55,087 nucleotides of DNA from Paenibacillus wynnii. Its GTDB lineage: Bacteria > Bacillota > Bacilli > Paenibacillales > Paenibacillaceae. Under the pieces are notes generated by a model. It was not told the DNA's origin. It saw nothing but the letters and a program-made list of their open reading frames with translations, and searched no databases. The stretch is from positions 1 through 55,087 of the forward strand of contig NZ_JAUSTK010000035.1 in assembly GCF_030812855.1 (NCBI RefSeq). The letters are read 5' to 3'. Every line of letters starts with the position of its first letter. The stretch's first letter is position 1. This document shows, in pieces, positions 8,419 through 17,147 of the stretch. Made by a program: the position numbers and the translations under genes.

Positions 8419-8459
8419 TAATAAGTCTGGTTTTTAATTAAAAAATAAGGGAGAATTTT

Positions 8460-8846
8460 ATGAAACGTGGGGATGTGCTGCTGATTTCCATCGTTTTGGT
8501 TGCTGCTCTTGCTTTTTTGGCGCCGAGATGGTTTTCCAGCAATGATAAGGGTGGACCGGGGAAAAACCTTGTGGCGAATATAACGATAGACGGCAAGCAA
8601 TATCGAACAATCAAGCTTACCAAAGAAAATCAAACGATTGATATTCGTACAGACCGTGGTTACAACATTCTAAAGGTACATGATTATGGCGTTGAAATGT
8701 ACGATGCCGACTGTCCCGATAAGGTATGCCTCGGTTTCGGATTTATTACTCTGCCTAAGCAGACTATTGTCTGTCTACCGCATCGGGTTTTAGTAGAAAT
8801 CGCAAGTGCATCGGGGGAGGACGAAATTGATGCCTATGTCCAGTAG
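8460..8846 (+). CDS. eetA: NusG domain II protein, EetA-like
   Basis: A 128-residue protein with one N-terminal membrane anchor (VLLISIVLVAALAFLAPRWF) and an extracytoplasmic NusG domain II: VANITIDGKQYRTIKL, RGYNILKVHDYGVEM, DADCPDKVCLGFGFI, then the ending KQTIVCLPHRVLVEI. The paired Cys segments (DCPDKVC and IVCLPHR) are typical. In the Listeria EET locus the same domain forms EetA, always next to a heptaprenyl-synthase-component-I-like membrane protein (EetB), as here: the next gene overlaps this one by 17 bp. The biochemical role of EetA is unknown; it is needed for, or linked to, electron export. Domain call sure, EET role by context. Confidence 0.8.
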   Translation: MKRGDVLLISIVLVAALAFLAPRWFSSNDKGGPGKNLVANITIDGKQYRTIKLTKENQTIDIRTDRGYNILKVHDYGVEMYDADCPDKVCLGFGFITLPKQTIVCLPHRVLVEIASASGEDEIDAYVQ

Positions 8847-9390
8847 TGAGTCGGCTACAGCGCTGAAAAGGACTGTAATTATAGCTATTTTTTCTGCAGT
8901 AGCTGTAGTGCTGGGTATTTTGGAGGCCCAGATTCCTTTGGTCGGAATGGGGCTGATGCCCGGTGCCAAGCTTGGCTTTGCCAATATCATGATTTTGACC
9001 TGTATTTACTTTTTACGCGGCCGGGATGCACTCCTGCTGGTTATTCTGAAGACTTTGCTCACTGCATTTCTACTCGGTACTTTCTCAAGTTTGCTCTTCA
9101 GTCTGTGCGGCTCCTTGCTCAGTTTTCTTATAATGTTCCTGATGGTACGGTTTGGCCGAAAGAGATTCAGTCTAATTGGTATCAGTATTGCCGGCGGTCT
9201 GGCTCATAATATTGGACAGCTCTTGGCAGCGTCTGTCGTTTTTTCCTCTTCAAGTATTCTATACTACTTGCCGCTGCTGCTCATCACTGGAGTGGTAACA
9301 GGAATTGCCGTAGGATTTGCAGTTCGGTATCTGGTGGACTCTCTGTCCAAAATATCGCTGTTTGAAGAATTCCTGGATAGAACGGCCTAA
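8830..9390 (+). CDS. eetB: Gx transporter family / heptaprenyl diphosphate synthase component I-like membrane protein, EetB-like
   Basis: 186 residues with about five or six membrane helices (IIAIFSAVAVVLGILEAQIP, MPGAKLGFANIMILTCIYFL, LLVILKTLLTAFLLGTF and others). LMPGAKLGFANI is the hallmark of the Hpre_diP_synt_I family, which despite its name resembles ECF transporter S components. GGGGGAGG at 8813-8820 sets ATG 8830 as the start, inside the preceding gene. The ECF ATPases and EcfT follow directly, so it could be the substrate-binding subunit of that transporter; the substrate is not known. In Listeria its counterpart EetB belongs to the EET locus. Confidence 0.8.
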   Translation: MPMSSSESATALKRTVIIAIFSAVAVVLGILEAQIPLVGMGLMPGAKLGFANIMILTCIYFLRGRDALLLVILKTLLTAFLLGTFSSLLFSLCGSLLSFLIMFLMVRFGRKRFSLIGISIAGGLAHNIGQLLAASVVFSSSSILYYLPLLLITGVVTGIAVGFAVRYLVDSLSKISLFEEFLDRTA

Positions 9391-9410
9391 AGCGCGGGAG
9401 GAAGACTAAC

Positions 9411-10268
9411 ATGATTGAAACGAATAGATTACAGAATTTGGAAGCAAGTGAACAGCCTGCAGTTATTACCTTAAGCGGGGTATCGTTTGGGTATGATCCG
9501 AAACAGCCCATTTTCCAAGATATCTCTCTCACCATAGCTCAGGGGCAATGGGTTAGCTTGGTCGGTGCAAACGGATGCGGCAAGTCAACACTAGTCAAGC
9601 TGTTGAATGCACTGCTTCCTAAGAGTGATGGAGAAATCGTAGTTTGCGGACTGCAACTAAATGAAGAAAATATCGGGTCAATCCGACAAAATATAGGTAT
9701 GGTATTTCAGAATCCGGACAACCAGTTTATTGGCGCAACTGTAGAGGAAGATATTTTATTCGGTCTTGAAGGTCTGTGTCTGGAGCCTATCGAAATGGGA
9801 CACCGTTTACAAGTATATACCGACAAGCTAGGAATCGCTCACCTGCTGGACAAGCATCCGGGTGAATTATCCGGAGGACAGAAGCAGCGTGTAGCTATAG
9901 CTTCCATACTTGCTATGGAGCCAGGCATCGTCATCTTCGACGAGGCCTCTTCTATGTTGGATGAAGGAAGCCGAAATGAGCTGCTGGATATTCTGCAGCG
10001 TATGCGTGCAGAGGGCAAATATACGATCCTTATGATTACCCATGATGCGGATGAGATTTTGGCCTCAGACCGTGTTTTGGCGCTGTATGGAGGCGGACTT
10101 GCTGCGGATATGACACCTGCCGAGCTGTTTAGCAATGATGACCTGCTGGATAAATGTAACTTGCGTATGCCGTTTTCCTGGCAGCTGGCACGTGAATTAC
10201 AAAAGGTTGGCATAAATACAGACGTGCCCGCCAGTGAAAAGGAGCTTATAGAGAAGCTATGGCCATAG
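9411..10268 (+). CDS. ecfA1: Energy-coupling factor transporter ATPase EcfA1
   Basis: A 285-residue ABC ATPase of the CbiO/EcfA type. The Walker A GANGCGKST has Lys58; the Q-loop is GMVFQNPDNQFIGATVEED, characteristic of EcfA; the signature is LSGGQKQRVAIA; Walker B is IVIFDEAS; the switch His is in MITHDADEI. It pairs with the next gene, which it overlaps by 10 bp, to form the heterodimeric motor that drives an ECF importer through EcfT. Here the genes follow a putative S component directly rather than lying beside ribosomal protein genes, where Bacillota usually keep the housekeeping set. This suggests a dedicated transporter. Confidence 0.9.
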   Translation: MIETNRLQNLEASEQPAVITLSGVSFGYDPKQPIFQDISLTIAQGQWVSLVGANGCGKSTLVKLLNALLPKSDGEIVVCGLQLNEENIGSIRQNIGMVFQNPDNQFIGATVEEDILFGLEGLCLEPIEMGHRLQVYTDKLGIAHLLDKHPGELSGGQKQRVAIASILAMEPGIVIFDEASSMLDEGSRNELLDILQRMRAEGKYTILMITHDADEILASDRVLALYGGGLAADMTPAELFSNDDLLDKCNLRMPFSWQLARELQKVGINTDVPASEKELIEKLWP

Positions 10269-11155
10269 AACTACAGCAAGTGAGTTATATATATTCCGAC
10301 CGAAGTCTATGGAAGCAGACCGCGTTACATAACATTGACCTTTCGATTCCGCAGGGCTCTATAGTCGGCATTGCCGGTGCGACCGGTTCCGGTAAGTCTA
10401 CGCTGCTTCAACTGTTCAATGGGATTCTGAAGCCCACGGAGGGAACAGTGAAAGTGCTGGATGTAACTCTTCAGGCGGGAGAGAAATCGCCCAAGCTGCT
10501 TGCGCTGCGGCGTCGTGTGGGCCTCGTCTTCCAATTTCCAGAACAGCAAATGTTCGAAGAAACGGTAGAGAAGGATCTATGCTTCGGGCCGCTTAATTTC
10601 GGGATGAGTCTGGAAGAAGCCAAGGAGCGCGCGCGTAAGGCGATGGTGGATATGGGACTCGATCTGTCGCTGCTCGAGCGCAATCCGTTCCGCTTGAGCG
10701 GAGGGCAAATGCGCAAGGCGGCCATTGCTTCTGTATTGGCTATGGACCCGGAAATTGTTGTGCTCGATGAGCCTACTGCCACACTGGATCCTGTTAGTCG
10801 TGCAGAGCTTATTTCTTTACTGGAACGTCTCTGCCGGGAACAGGGCCGTACCATTATTATTGTGACACACCGTATGGATGAACTGCTGCCTATTGCGGAC
10901 AGATGGATTGTGCTTAAGGAAGGACAAGCAGCTTTTCAGGGAAGCACTCAGGAGCTAGCCTCCGATCCTTCCATTCTGGAGCGCTGCGGAATAGCAATAC
11001 CCCAATCTCTCCGTTACTGGCGGGCCGTTGCCGATCGTTTCCGACTGGAGGGTGAGGTTCCCCGATTGACACCGAAGGCGTTGGCAGAATTTATCGCTTC
11101 CTTGTCATCTGACATATCCCACCCGGAGATTGAAAAGAGGGATAACCATGAGTAG
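10259..11155 (+). CDS. ecfA2: Energy-coupling factor transporter ATPase EcfA2
   Basis: 298 residues. Walker A is GATGSGKST, the Q-loop is GLVFQFPEQQMFEETVEKD (the EcfA2 form), the signature is LSGGQMRKAAIASVLAM, and Walker B with catalytic Glu is VVLDEPTATLDP; the H-loop is in IVTHRMDEL. The C-terminal arm after about residue 240 matches EcfA2 length. ATG 10259 lies inside the end of ecfA1 and the gene's end overlaps ecfT by 8 bp, so the three are translationally coupled. Confidence 0.9.
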   Translation: MAIELQQVSYIYSDRSLWKQTALHNIDLSIPQGSIVGIAGATGSGKSTLLQLFNGILKPTEGTVKVLDVTLQAGEKSPKLLALRRRVGLVFQFPEQQMFEETVEKDLCFGPLNFGMSLEEAKERARKAMVDMGLDLSLLERNPFRLSGGQMRKAAIASVLAMDPEIVVLDEPTATLDPVSRAELISLLERLCREQGRTIIIVTHRMDELLPIADRWIVLKEGQAAFQGSTQELASDPSILERCGIAIPQSLRYWRAVADRFRLEGEVPRLTPKALAEFIASLSSDISHPEIEKRDNHE

Positions 11156-11942
11156 CGAGAAACTGCTGCTGGGGCGCACTATTGAGACGGGGTCATGGGT
11201 GCACAAGCTGGATGCACGCGGAAAAATTATCGGAATGCTATTATATGTTGCTGTTATTTTGCTCTCCCATTCCTGGCCGGCGATGGCACTGCTCGCAGTG
11301 TTCTCCATTTCGGTGATGGCTTCAACGAGAATCCCGCTTAAGTATTTTGTGAAAGCTGCGAAACCTCTGCGTTACCTGATGTTATTTATCTTTATCGTTC
11401 AGGTGCTGTCCATAAAAGAGGGCGAGGTATGGTTAACCCTCGGATCGTTGTCGCTACATCAGGATGGACTGCGTTTGGGTGCATTTTCAGTGATCCGAAT
11501 GCTCTTTCTCGTCTCTTTTACAGCGCTGCTGACCTTTACGACGACTCCGGGTAAGCTGAACCAGGGGCTTGAGGGCATTCTTTCACCGCTCAAAAAAATC
11601 GGGATGTCTCCGGACAGGCTTACCTTGATGATTGGTATTGCCTTGCGCTTCATTCCTACCATTCTGGATGAATCGCAGATTATTATGAAGGCACAAGCCT
11701 CGCGCGGTGCGGATCTGGCAGAACTGCCCTTGAAGGAAAAAGCGCGGATGCTCGTCTCGCTGCTTGTGCCTGTCATTTCAAGTGCTTTTCGACGCGCGCA
11801 GGATTTAGTGTATTCCATGGAAGCCCGGGGCTTCCGAATGGATGCGCCGCGTACCCGGTATCATCGCTTAAGGTGGGGGTTAGCAGATACTGTTTTTATA
11901 TGTATGTTTGTCGTGATGGGGTTGGCTGTAGCAATACTGTAA
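11148..11942 (+). CDS. ecfT: Energy-coupling factor transporter transmembrane protein EcfT
   Basis: 264 residues with membrane helices at the N-terminus (IIGMLLYVAVILLSHSWPAM), in the middle (YLMLFIFIVQVLSI and MLFLVSFTALLTFTTTPG) and at the C-terminus (VFICMFVVMGLAVAIL). The two coupling-helix motifs with Ala-Arg-Gly are present as ASRGADL and MEARGF; these dock into EcfA1 and EcfA2. ATG 11148 is preferred to the TTG at 11130 because of the GAGGG before it. EcfT completes the module; in the Listeria locus ECF-type subunits with RibU handle flavin for FMN-ylation, and a similar job here is possible. No RibU is seen in the window. Confidence 0.9.
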   Translation: MSSEKLLLGRTIETGSWVHKLDARGKIIGMLLYVAVILLSHSWPAMALLAVFSISVMASTRIPLKYFVKAAKPLRYLMLFIFIVQVLSIKEGEVWLTLGSLSLHQDGLRLGAFSVIRMLFLVSFTALLTFTTTPGKLNQGLEGILSPLKKIGMSPDRLTLMIGIALRFIPTILDESQIIMKAQASRGADLAELPLKEKARMLVSLLVPVISSAFRRAQDLVYSMEARGFRMDAPRTRYHRLRWGLADTVFICMFVVMGLAVAIL

Positions 11943-11973
11943 ATAAGAGGACCGTTATTTAGGAGGAAAAAGT

Positions 11974-13899
11974 ATGGCACGTTATTTTAATGGCAAAGAG
12001 ATCGAACTGCTTGTACCGGTAGGGACATTTGATATTTTTAAAGAGGTTATTCAATCGGCGTGTGATGCGGTCTACTTCGGTGGGCCTGTACTAAATATGA
12101 GAATGATGCGCAAAGGCTATAATCTGTCGCATGAAGAGATCGTGGAGGCGCTCGCTATCGCTCACGGTCTTGGCAAAAAGGTGTACGTTACCGTAAATAA
12201 TTTGTTCAGTGAAGAGGATGTGGAGGAAGCCAGAGAATATCTGCGTTTTCTAGATCAAGCCGGGCCTGATGCGTTAATTGTTCAAGATATGGCAGTGCTG
12301 GAATTGATACGCGAGATGGACCTTACTGTACCCATCCATGCATCAGTCATGATGAATGTGCACAACTTAGAAATGATCTATGCCCTGCGGGACTTGGGTG
12401 TAAGCCGAGTGGTTACCTCCCGTGAAATGGACTTGCAGACCGCCAAACTGCTCGGACAGCAGAGTGGAATGGAATTGGAATACTTCATTCATGGAGATAT
12501 GTGCTCCGTGCACGGCGCGAACTGTTACTTCAGCTCGCAGGTATTCGGCATGAGCAGTAATCGCGGTAAATGTATGAAGCCTTGCCGCTGGGATTACCGA
12601 ATCAAGAAGGACGGATTCGTATTTCCGACGGAATATCCGCTTGCTGTTAAAGATATGTTCATGTACGAGCATCTTCCGGAGCTGATCCAGTCCGGTATTA
12701 CCTCCTTCAAAATTGAGGGACGGATGCGTGATAAGGATTTCGTTGTGATGCTTGCGAACAGCTATGGCGAAGCCATTGATCGATATATCGAGGATCCAAT
12801 AGGGTTTGACCGTACAGTAGATTCCAAGATGCTGCACAAAAACCGTAAACGCGATTTTTCAACAGCCTATGCTTTCGGGAAGCCTGGACTGACTAACATT
12901 AACCGCCGGTATGAAGGTACAGGCAAGTTTTATAGCACGGGTAAGGTATTCAGTACACCGACTGCTGAACGGGAGTTATCGGAAGAACGTGTAATGGAGC
13001 TGCGGGAACGATTATCTGCTGAAAAACGGCCGGAGACGGCTAAGCCGGAGCTTGCGGTACGTGTTAACAACATGAATCAGGCACGGGTGGCCCTGGAGCA
13101 GGGTGTAGAGCATCTTTATCTATCAGGCGATGTATTCGAGCCGGACCGGCCGTTTACGAAGCGTGATGTGACAGAGCTTGGCTTGATCAAAGGACAGACT
13201 AAGCTATATTTGGGTCTGCCGCGGATGATGTTGGAGCTTGATTTTGACCAATATGACCAACTGCTTGGCGGGGAACGATTGCCGATTGACGGACTGCTGG
13301 TAACGAACCTGGGGGCTATCCGCCGCTATAGCTCTTCCGGATATCCTTTGGTTGGCGATGCTAATCTTAATATTTATAATGGTTTGTCTGCTTCTCTGTA
13401 CGCTGGACTTGGACTTGAGAGACTTACAGTATCACCGGAAATGACGTTGGAGCACTTTGCCTCCTTCACCTCCGGCAGCAAGCTTCCGCTGGAAGTTATT
13501 GTTCACGGTACACCGGCACTTATGTATATGGATCATGATTTGTTTGAGAATACCGAAGTTATGGAGCCTATTGGTCAAGAAGACAATCGTTACGTCAGCA
13601 ATGATGTGCTTGTTCTTATGACGGATAAAGGTGAAAACCCGGTGTATCGTGATCAGCATGGTCGCTGTCACCTTTTGTTTGCTAAAGAACTATGTTATTT
13701 ACCGATGCTGGATGAGATGACGGGAATGGGGGTTTCCTGCTACCGTATTGAAGGACCTACCTATAGTGAAGAACAGCTGCGGGAAGTTATAAGAGCCTAC
13801 CAACATAAAATTAAGGGCACGGATGATAAAGAGGACATGCTGGGCGGAATGAAGCCGGTTTATGCAGGTTATACGTTAGGGTCCTTGCAATTTAATTAG
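11974..13899 (+). CDS. Peptidase U32 family protein
   Basis: 641 residues, longer than the usual 300-450, with an N-terminal U32 TIM-barrel domain (ELLVPVGTFDIFKEVIQSAC, DAVYFGGPVLNMR, TSFKIEGRMRDKDFV) and a C-terminal extension. Four Cys cluster as C177-x6-C184-x15-C200-x3-C204 around the U32 signature region. In UbiU/UbiV and RlhA-type U32 proteins similarly placed Cys bind a 4Fe-4S cluster used for oxygen-independent hydroxylation of a quinone precursor or RNA. The Cys often found in KDLC of this family is here Phe (KDMF). GGAGG precedes ATG 11974, which lies 31 bp after ecfT, so it is probably in the same operon. A protease role is unlikely; an Fe-S enzyme is plausible but inferred. Confidence 0.8.
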   Translation: MARYFNGKEIELLVPVGTFDIFKEVIQSACDAVYFGGPVLNMRMMRKGYNLSHEEIVEALAIAHGLGKKVYVTVNNLFSEEDVEEAREYLRFLDQAGPDALIVQDMAVLELIREMDLTVPIHASVMMNVHNLEMIYALRDLGVSRVVTSREMDLQTAKLLGQQSGMELEYFIHGDMCSVHGANCYFSSQVFGMSSNRGKCMKPCRWDYRIKKDGFVFPTEYPLAVKDMFMYEHLPELIQSGITSFKIEGRMRDKDFVVMLANSYGEAIDRYIEDPIGFDRTVDSKMLHKNRKRDFSTAYAFGKPGLTNINRRYEGTGKFYSTGKVFSTPTAERELSEERVMELRERLSAEKRPETAKPELAVRVNNMNQARVALEQGVEHLYLSGDVFEPDRPFTKRDVTELGLIKGQTKLYLGLPRMMLELDFDQYDQLLGGERLPIDGLLVTNLGAIRRYSSSGYPLVGDANLNIYNGLSASLYAGLGLERLTVSPEMTLEHFASFTSGSKLPLEVIVHGTPALMYMDHDLFENTEVMEPIGQEDNRYVSNDVLVLMTDKGENPVYRDQHGRCHLLFAKELCYLPMLDEMTGMGVSCYRIEGPTYSEEQLREVIRAYQHKIKGTDDKEDMLGGMKPVYAGYTLGSLQFN

Positions 13900-13911
13900 A
13901 TTTTGAGGCTT

Positions 13912-14188
13912 TATCTTAAGATGAAATTTAAGATAGCAATTAAGCTTGAGCCAAACAGCAGCAGCTAAGGTGAATCTATTTTAAGGAAGATCGGGTTAAG
14001 AACACTATGCGGACTACAGAGCCCTTATTGTCTATAAAATGCTCTATAAGTAAGTTATGCGGACACAGATGCCGTTATATATGAAGATTGGGCTATTTAA
14101 AGTCGAATTCTTGTAAATAAGGCCTTCTGAGTCCGCATAGATAAGGAATTCGGGTAAATGAGGTAAATAGCGTCCGCTGGGTCCGTAT
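13912..14188. repeat. Repeat cluster, family C, with leading hairpin
   Basis: An A/T hairpin at 13912-13935 (TATCTTAA with TTAAGATA) follows the U32 gene. Four units of about 24 bp then occur at 14006-14029, 14056-14078, 14115-14139 and 14165-14188, consensus TATGCGGACnCAGAnGCCnTTAT. The first two are in plus orientation and the last two in reverse, so the cluster can fold into large hairpins. It fills the 427-base gap before the aminotransferase gene. No protein is encoded. Confidence 0.7.
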
Positions 14189-14326
14189 ATCTTATGCATT
14201 CATCTTGAGTAGATATCCACGGGTGTTCATTCATCAGCCTGAAAGCAGTGCGACTAATCCTTTATTCTAAAAATCTTAAGTTCAATCTAGATAGTACGTT
14301 AGCAACAGAAAGAGAGGGAATCTTTC

Positions 14327-15616
14327 ATGGAACGAGTAAAAGCCATCGGCAGAGAAGCCGTAGCGGCCAAGCGCAAGCAATATTTCTATCCTTGCACACA
14401 GCACTTTTATCGGAATCCGCCTCAATTAGTACGCGGATCTATGCAGTTCGTTTACGATGAGAATGATAAGGTCTACACGGACTTTTTTGCCGGAGTATCT
14501 GTGGTAGCCTGCGGTCACTGCAATTCCAGCATTACTGCGCGGACGATCGAACAGCTGCAGCAGCTGCAACATACTACAACGGTTTACTTGACGCAGCCTA
14601 ACGTAGATTTAGCCGAGCGGCTTGAGGAAGTATTACCAGGTAACCTACGGCGGAGCTTCTTCGTGAATAGCGGCTCTGAGGCGAATGAAGGTGCATTGCT
14701 GCTCGCTAGAATGCATACGGGACGTAAAGGTTTTATTGCATTGGAAAGCGGATTACATGGACGTACCAATCTTACAATGAGTGTAACCGGACTCCCTATG
14801 TGGCGTACCGATGCTTTTTTGGATGAAGATGTGTATTTCATTAGCCGCCCTTACCACCCGGAGCTAACGATGGAAGAGGCTGCAACACGTTCTCTCAAGG
14901 ATCTGGAGCAGGTTCTAAAAGAGAAGGGCGACACCATTGCCGCAATGATTGCAGAACCGATTCAAGGTAACGGCGGCATGATTATGCCAGTGTCGTGGTA
15001 CTTCCGTGAGGTTAAGGCTCTGCTGGATCAATATGGAGTGTTGCTGATTGCAGATGAGATTCAGACCGGGTTTGGCCGTACGGGTGTAATGTTTGCTATG
15101 GAGCATTTTGATGTGGTTCCCGATATCGTGAGTATGGCAAAAGCGCTCGGCAACGGGGTTCCGGTTGCAGCATTTGCAACTACAGATGAAATTGCATTAT
15201 CGCTCAATCGTCCATCAGCTTCCACTTTCGGGGGGAATCCGGTATCGGCAGTTACAGCACTGGCTGTGCTCGACTATATTCGGGCGGAACAGCTTCCGCA
15301 GCGTGCAGAACGGCTTGGGGGTAAGCTTAAAGAAGGGCTGAAGTCACTTCAGGAACAGTACCCTGGGTGGATTTCGGACGTACGTGGTACAGGACTAATG
15401 CTGGGAGCGGAATTAGTAGGTGCAGATGCCGCCGGTAAGGCAGCAATAACGGATAATGTACTAGAGTTAATGAAGGACCGCGGATACTTAATCGGTAAAA
15501 ATGGTGTGGATCGCAATGTGTTGGCTTTCCAGCCTCCTCTCATCATTACAGAGGACGATATTAATGGAATGCTGGCCGCACTGAATGAAGTGCTGATGGA
15601 AGCATTCAGCAATTAA
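14327..15616 (+). CDS. Class III PLP-dependent aminotransferase
   Basis: 429 residues of the aspartate aminotransferase family fold type I, class III. Features are the N-terminal DFFAGVSVVACGHCNSSI, the PLP phosphate segment NSGSEANEGALLLARM, the ring-stacking ESGLHGRT, IAEPIQGNGGM, the Asp in LLIADEIQTGFGRTG and the Schiff-base lysine K272 in SMAKALGNGVP, then STFGGNPVSAVTALAVL. It is closest in feel to alanine-glyoxylate/4-aminobutyrate aminotransferases; the amino donor and acceptor cannot be told from sequence. AGAGAGGGAA precedes ATG 14327. It is 16 bp from the prenyltransferase gene, so these two are co-transcribed, which hints at a role in making or modifying the prenylated product. 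Confidence 0.85.
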   Translation: MERVKAIGREAVAAKRKQYFYPCTQHFYRNPPQLVRGSMQFVYDENDKVYTDFFAGVSVVACGHCNSSITARTIEQLQQLQHTTTVYLTQPNVDLAERLEEVLPGNLRRSFFVNSGSEANEGALLLARMHTGRKGFIALESGLHGRTNLTMSVTGLPMWRTDAFLDEDVYFISRPYHPELTMEEAATRSLKDLEQVLKEKGDTIAAMIAEPIQGNGGMIMPVSWYFREVKALLDQYGVLLIADEIQTGFGRTGVMFAMEHFDVVPDIVSMAKALGNGVPVAAFATTDEIALSLNRPSASTFGGNPVSAVTALAVLDYIRAEQLPQRAERLGGKLKEGLKSLQEQYPGWISDVRGTGLMLGAELVGADAAGKAAITDNVLELMKDRGYLIGKNGVDRNVLAFQPPLIITEDDINGMLAALNEVLMEAFSN

Positions 15617-15632
15617 GAAAGAGGATAAAGTT

Positions 15633-16517
15633 ATGGCTATTGTAAATGTCTTTAAAAATGCAGCCCTGAAGCTAAAATTGTTCAGTGATCTTGTTATGTT
15701 CTCCCACACCCTTTTTTCACTGCCGTTTGCCATCATTTCCATGGTATGGGCAGCAGGGGGCTGGCCTTCCGGTCATCTCATGCTATGGGGTCTTATTGCC
15801 TTAATCGGTGCCCGGAACGGTGCCAATGCGTTTAACCGGCTTGTGGACCGTACCTTTGACGGACAAAATCCACGTACGGCACATCGTCATCTGCCGCAGC
15901 AAATGGTTGCTGAAAAAGAAGTCATCCTGTTTATCATCGTGAATTACGCACTCTTTATAGTTGCATCAGGGATGTTGAACCTGCTCTGCCTGCTCTTGTC
16001 GCCGGTAGCCATAGTTTTAATATCTTCATATTCTTACACAAAGCGGTTTACCTTTCTTAGCCATCTATACTTGGGTTTTGTTATCGCCTCAGCACCCATT
16101 GGAGCATGGTTTGCCGTAACAGGGAATATTGCGTTTACACCGTTTGTTATCGGGACGGTAGTTATGCTCTGGATTGCAGGATTTGATATTATCTACGGCA
16201 CACAGGATATTGAGTTTGATCGGCGGCACGGGCTGTGGTCCATACCGAGCTTTTTTGGATTAGAGAATGCTCTTCGTATCTCCAAAGGTCTGCATTTCAT
16301 TATGGTTATGCTATTGCTTTTCTTATATGTGTGGCGTGATCTTGGGTGGATGTATCTTGTGGGGATTGGTGTGGCTACTCTGCTCTTGATGACGGAACAT
16401 AAGATTATTAAGCCCTCGAACCGTCGTATGATGAAGGTGGCTTCGTATAATTTGAATCAGGTGATCAGTATAGTTATATTGTTGTGTACGCTGGTTGATT
16501 ATTTTTATGTCAGCTAG
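15633..16517 (+). CDS. UbiA-like polyprenyltransferase
   Basis: 294 residues with about eight membrane helices. The first Asp-rich motif is NRLVDRTFDGQNPRTAHR (N68, D72, D76) and the second is GTQDIEFDRRHG (D192, D196); both bind Mg-diphosphate of the isoprenoid donor. The NPRTAxR form is that of the 4-hydroxybenzoate/MqnP-like branch rather than MenA. It should attach a polyprenyl chain to an aromatic acceptor at the membrane. The Listeria EET locus has a prenyltransferase (DmkA) in the matching place that makes demethylmenaquinone. Whether this protein uses dihydroxynaphthoate or another ring is open. Polyprenyl synthase genes lie 2.3 kb away, convergent. Confidence 0.85.
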   Translation: MAIVNVFKNAALKLKLFSDLVMFSHTLFSLPFAIISMVWAAGGWPSGHLMLWGLIALIGARNGANAFNRLVDRTFDGQNPRTAHRHLPQQMVAEKEVILFIIVNYALFIVASGMLNLLCLLLSPVAIVLISSYSYTKRFTFLSHLYLGFVIASAPIGAWFAVTGNIAFTPFVIGTVVMLWIAGFDIIYGTQDIEFDRRHGLWSIPSFFGLENALRISKGLHFIMVMLLLFLYVWRDLGWMYLVGIGVATLLLMTEHKIIKPSNRRMMKVASYNLNQVISIVILLCTLVDYFYVS

Positions 16518-16549
16518 GGGGCGGGTGGTTGGGGAACGTCACTGCGCGG

Positions 16550-16705
16550 AATGTTTGGACTTCCGATCGCTGTTATCCTTGGATTTCTTGATTGGAACCG
16601 CGTATGCGGTTGAAATCCAAGGATAGCATATGCTTCCGGAGAGAGCTTTCCTACGGAAAGCTTTCGGGCGAACGCTAACGCTTCTCCAGTTCCAAAATTC
16701 CTCTG
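16550..16705 (+). repeat. Dispersed repeat, family D (copy 1)
   Basis: The stretch GAATGTTTGGACTTCC through the Thr-rich-looking AGTTCCAAAATTCC is similar, in reverse orientation, to 18606-18731. Inside, TATCCTTGGATTT and AAATCCAAGGATA (about 16571-16627) form a long hairpin with the inner arms ACCGC/GCGGT. A small frame read from it on the minus strand is not a gene. Confidence 0.7.
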
Positions 16706-16835
16706 CGTTCCGCCCCAACCTTCCCTCAGCTAACAACAAAAGACAACCCTGCCTACCCAACGGGGGTGGGTAGGAGGAAGAAAAGCGTGATGTTGCTTTT
16801 CTTCCTTCCTTCCTTGCTTTTAAGAGTCTGAAAAC

Positions 16836-16905
16836 TAACCCCTAACCCCTAACCCCCAACCCCCAACCCCCAACCCCCAACCCCCAACCCCCAACCCCCA
16901 ACCCT
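16836..16905 (+). repeat. Heptamer tandem array, (TAACCCC)3 then (CAACCCC)6-7
   Basis: About ten 7-bp units in perfect register. The first three are TAACCCC and the rest CAACCCC, the last with one change. The minus strand is (GGGGTTG)n, resembling ciliate telomere DNA and able to form G-quadruplexes. A C-rich hairpin (CCTACCCA with TGGGTAGG, 16751-16773) lies just upstream. Confidence 0.95.
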
Positions 16906-17147
16906 CCAGCTAAACACTCTCACGGGTGCTTTAATGTATTAGACTGAAAAATAAAGTATTATACAAAGAAATAATCTAATAGACTGGCAGCGGCGTTAAG
17001 CTAACAGATGAATCATTTCCTAATGGTGCAAAGTAAATGGTGCGTTTATTATTATTTTCAAAAAATAGACATTAAATCCCATTATATTCCTTCTTTGATG
17101 TGTTATTGTGGAATTGTATTTAAAAGCTATCGATGGAGGTTGAATCT

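Noticed and set aside
8284..8459. FMN riboswitch ahead of the EET operon
   Set aside because: None of the conserved RFN segments was found; only a SigA promoter and a ribosome site.
16539..16760. 73-codon frame on the minus strand
   Set aside because: It lies within the family D repeat and hairpins, without ribosome site.
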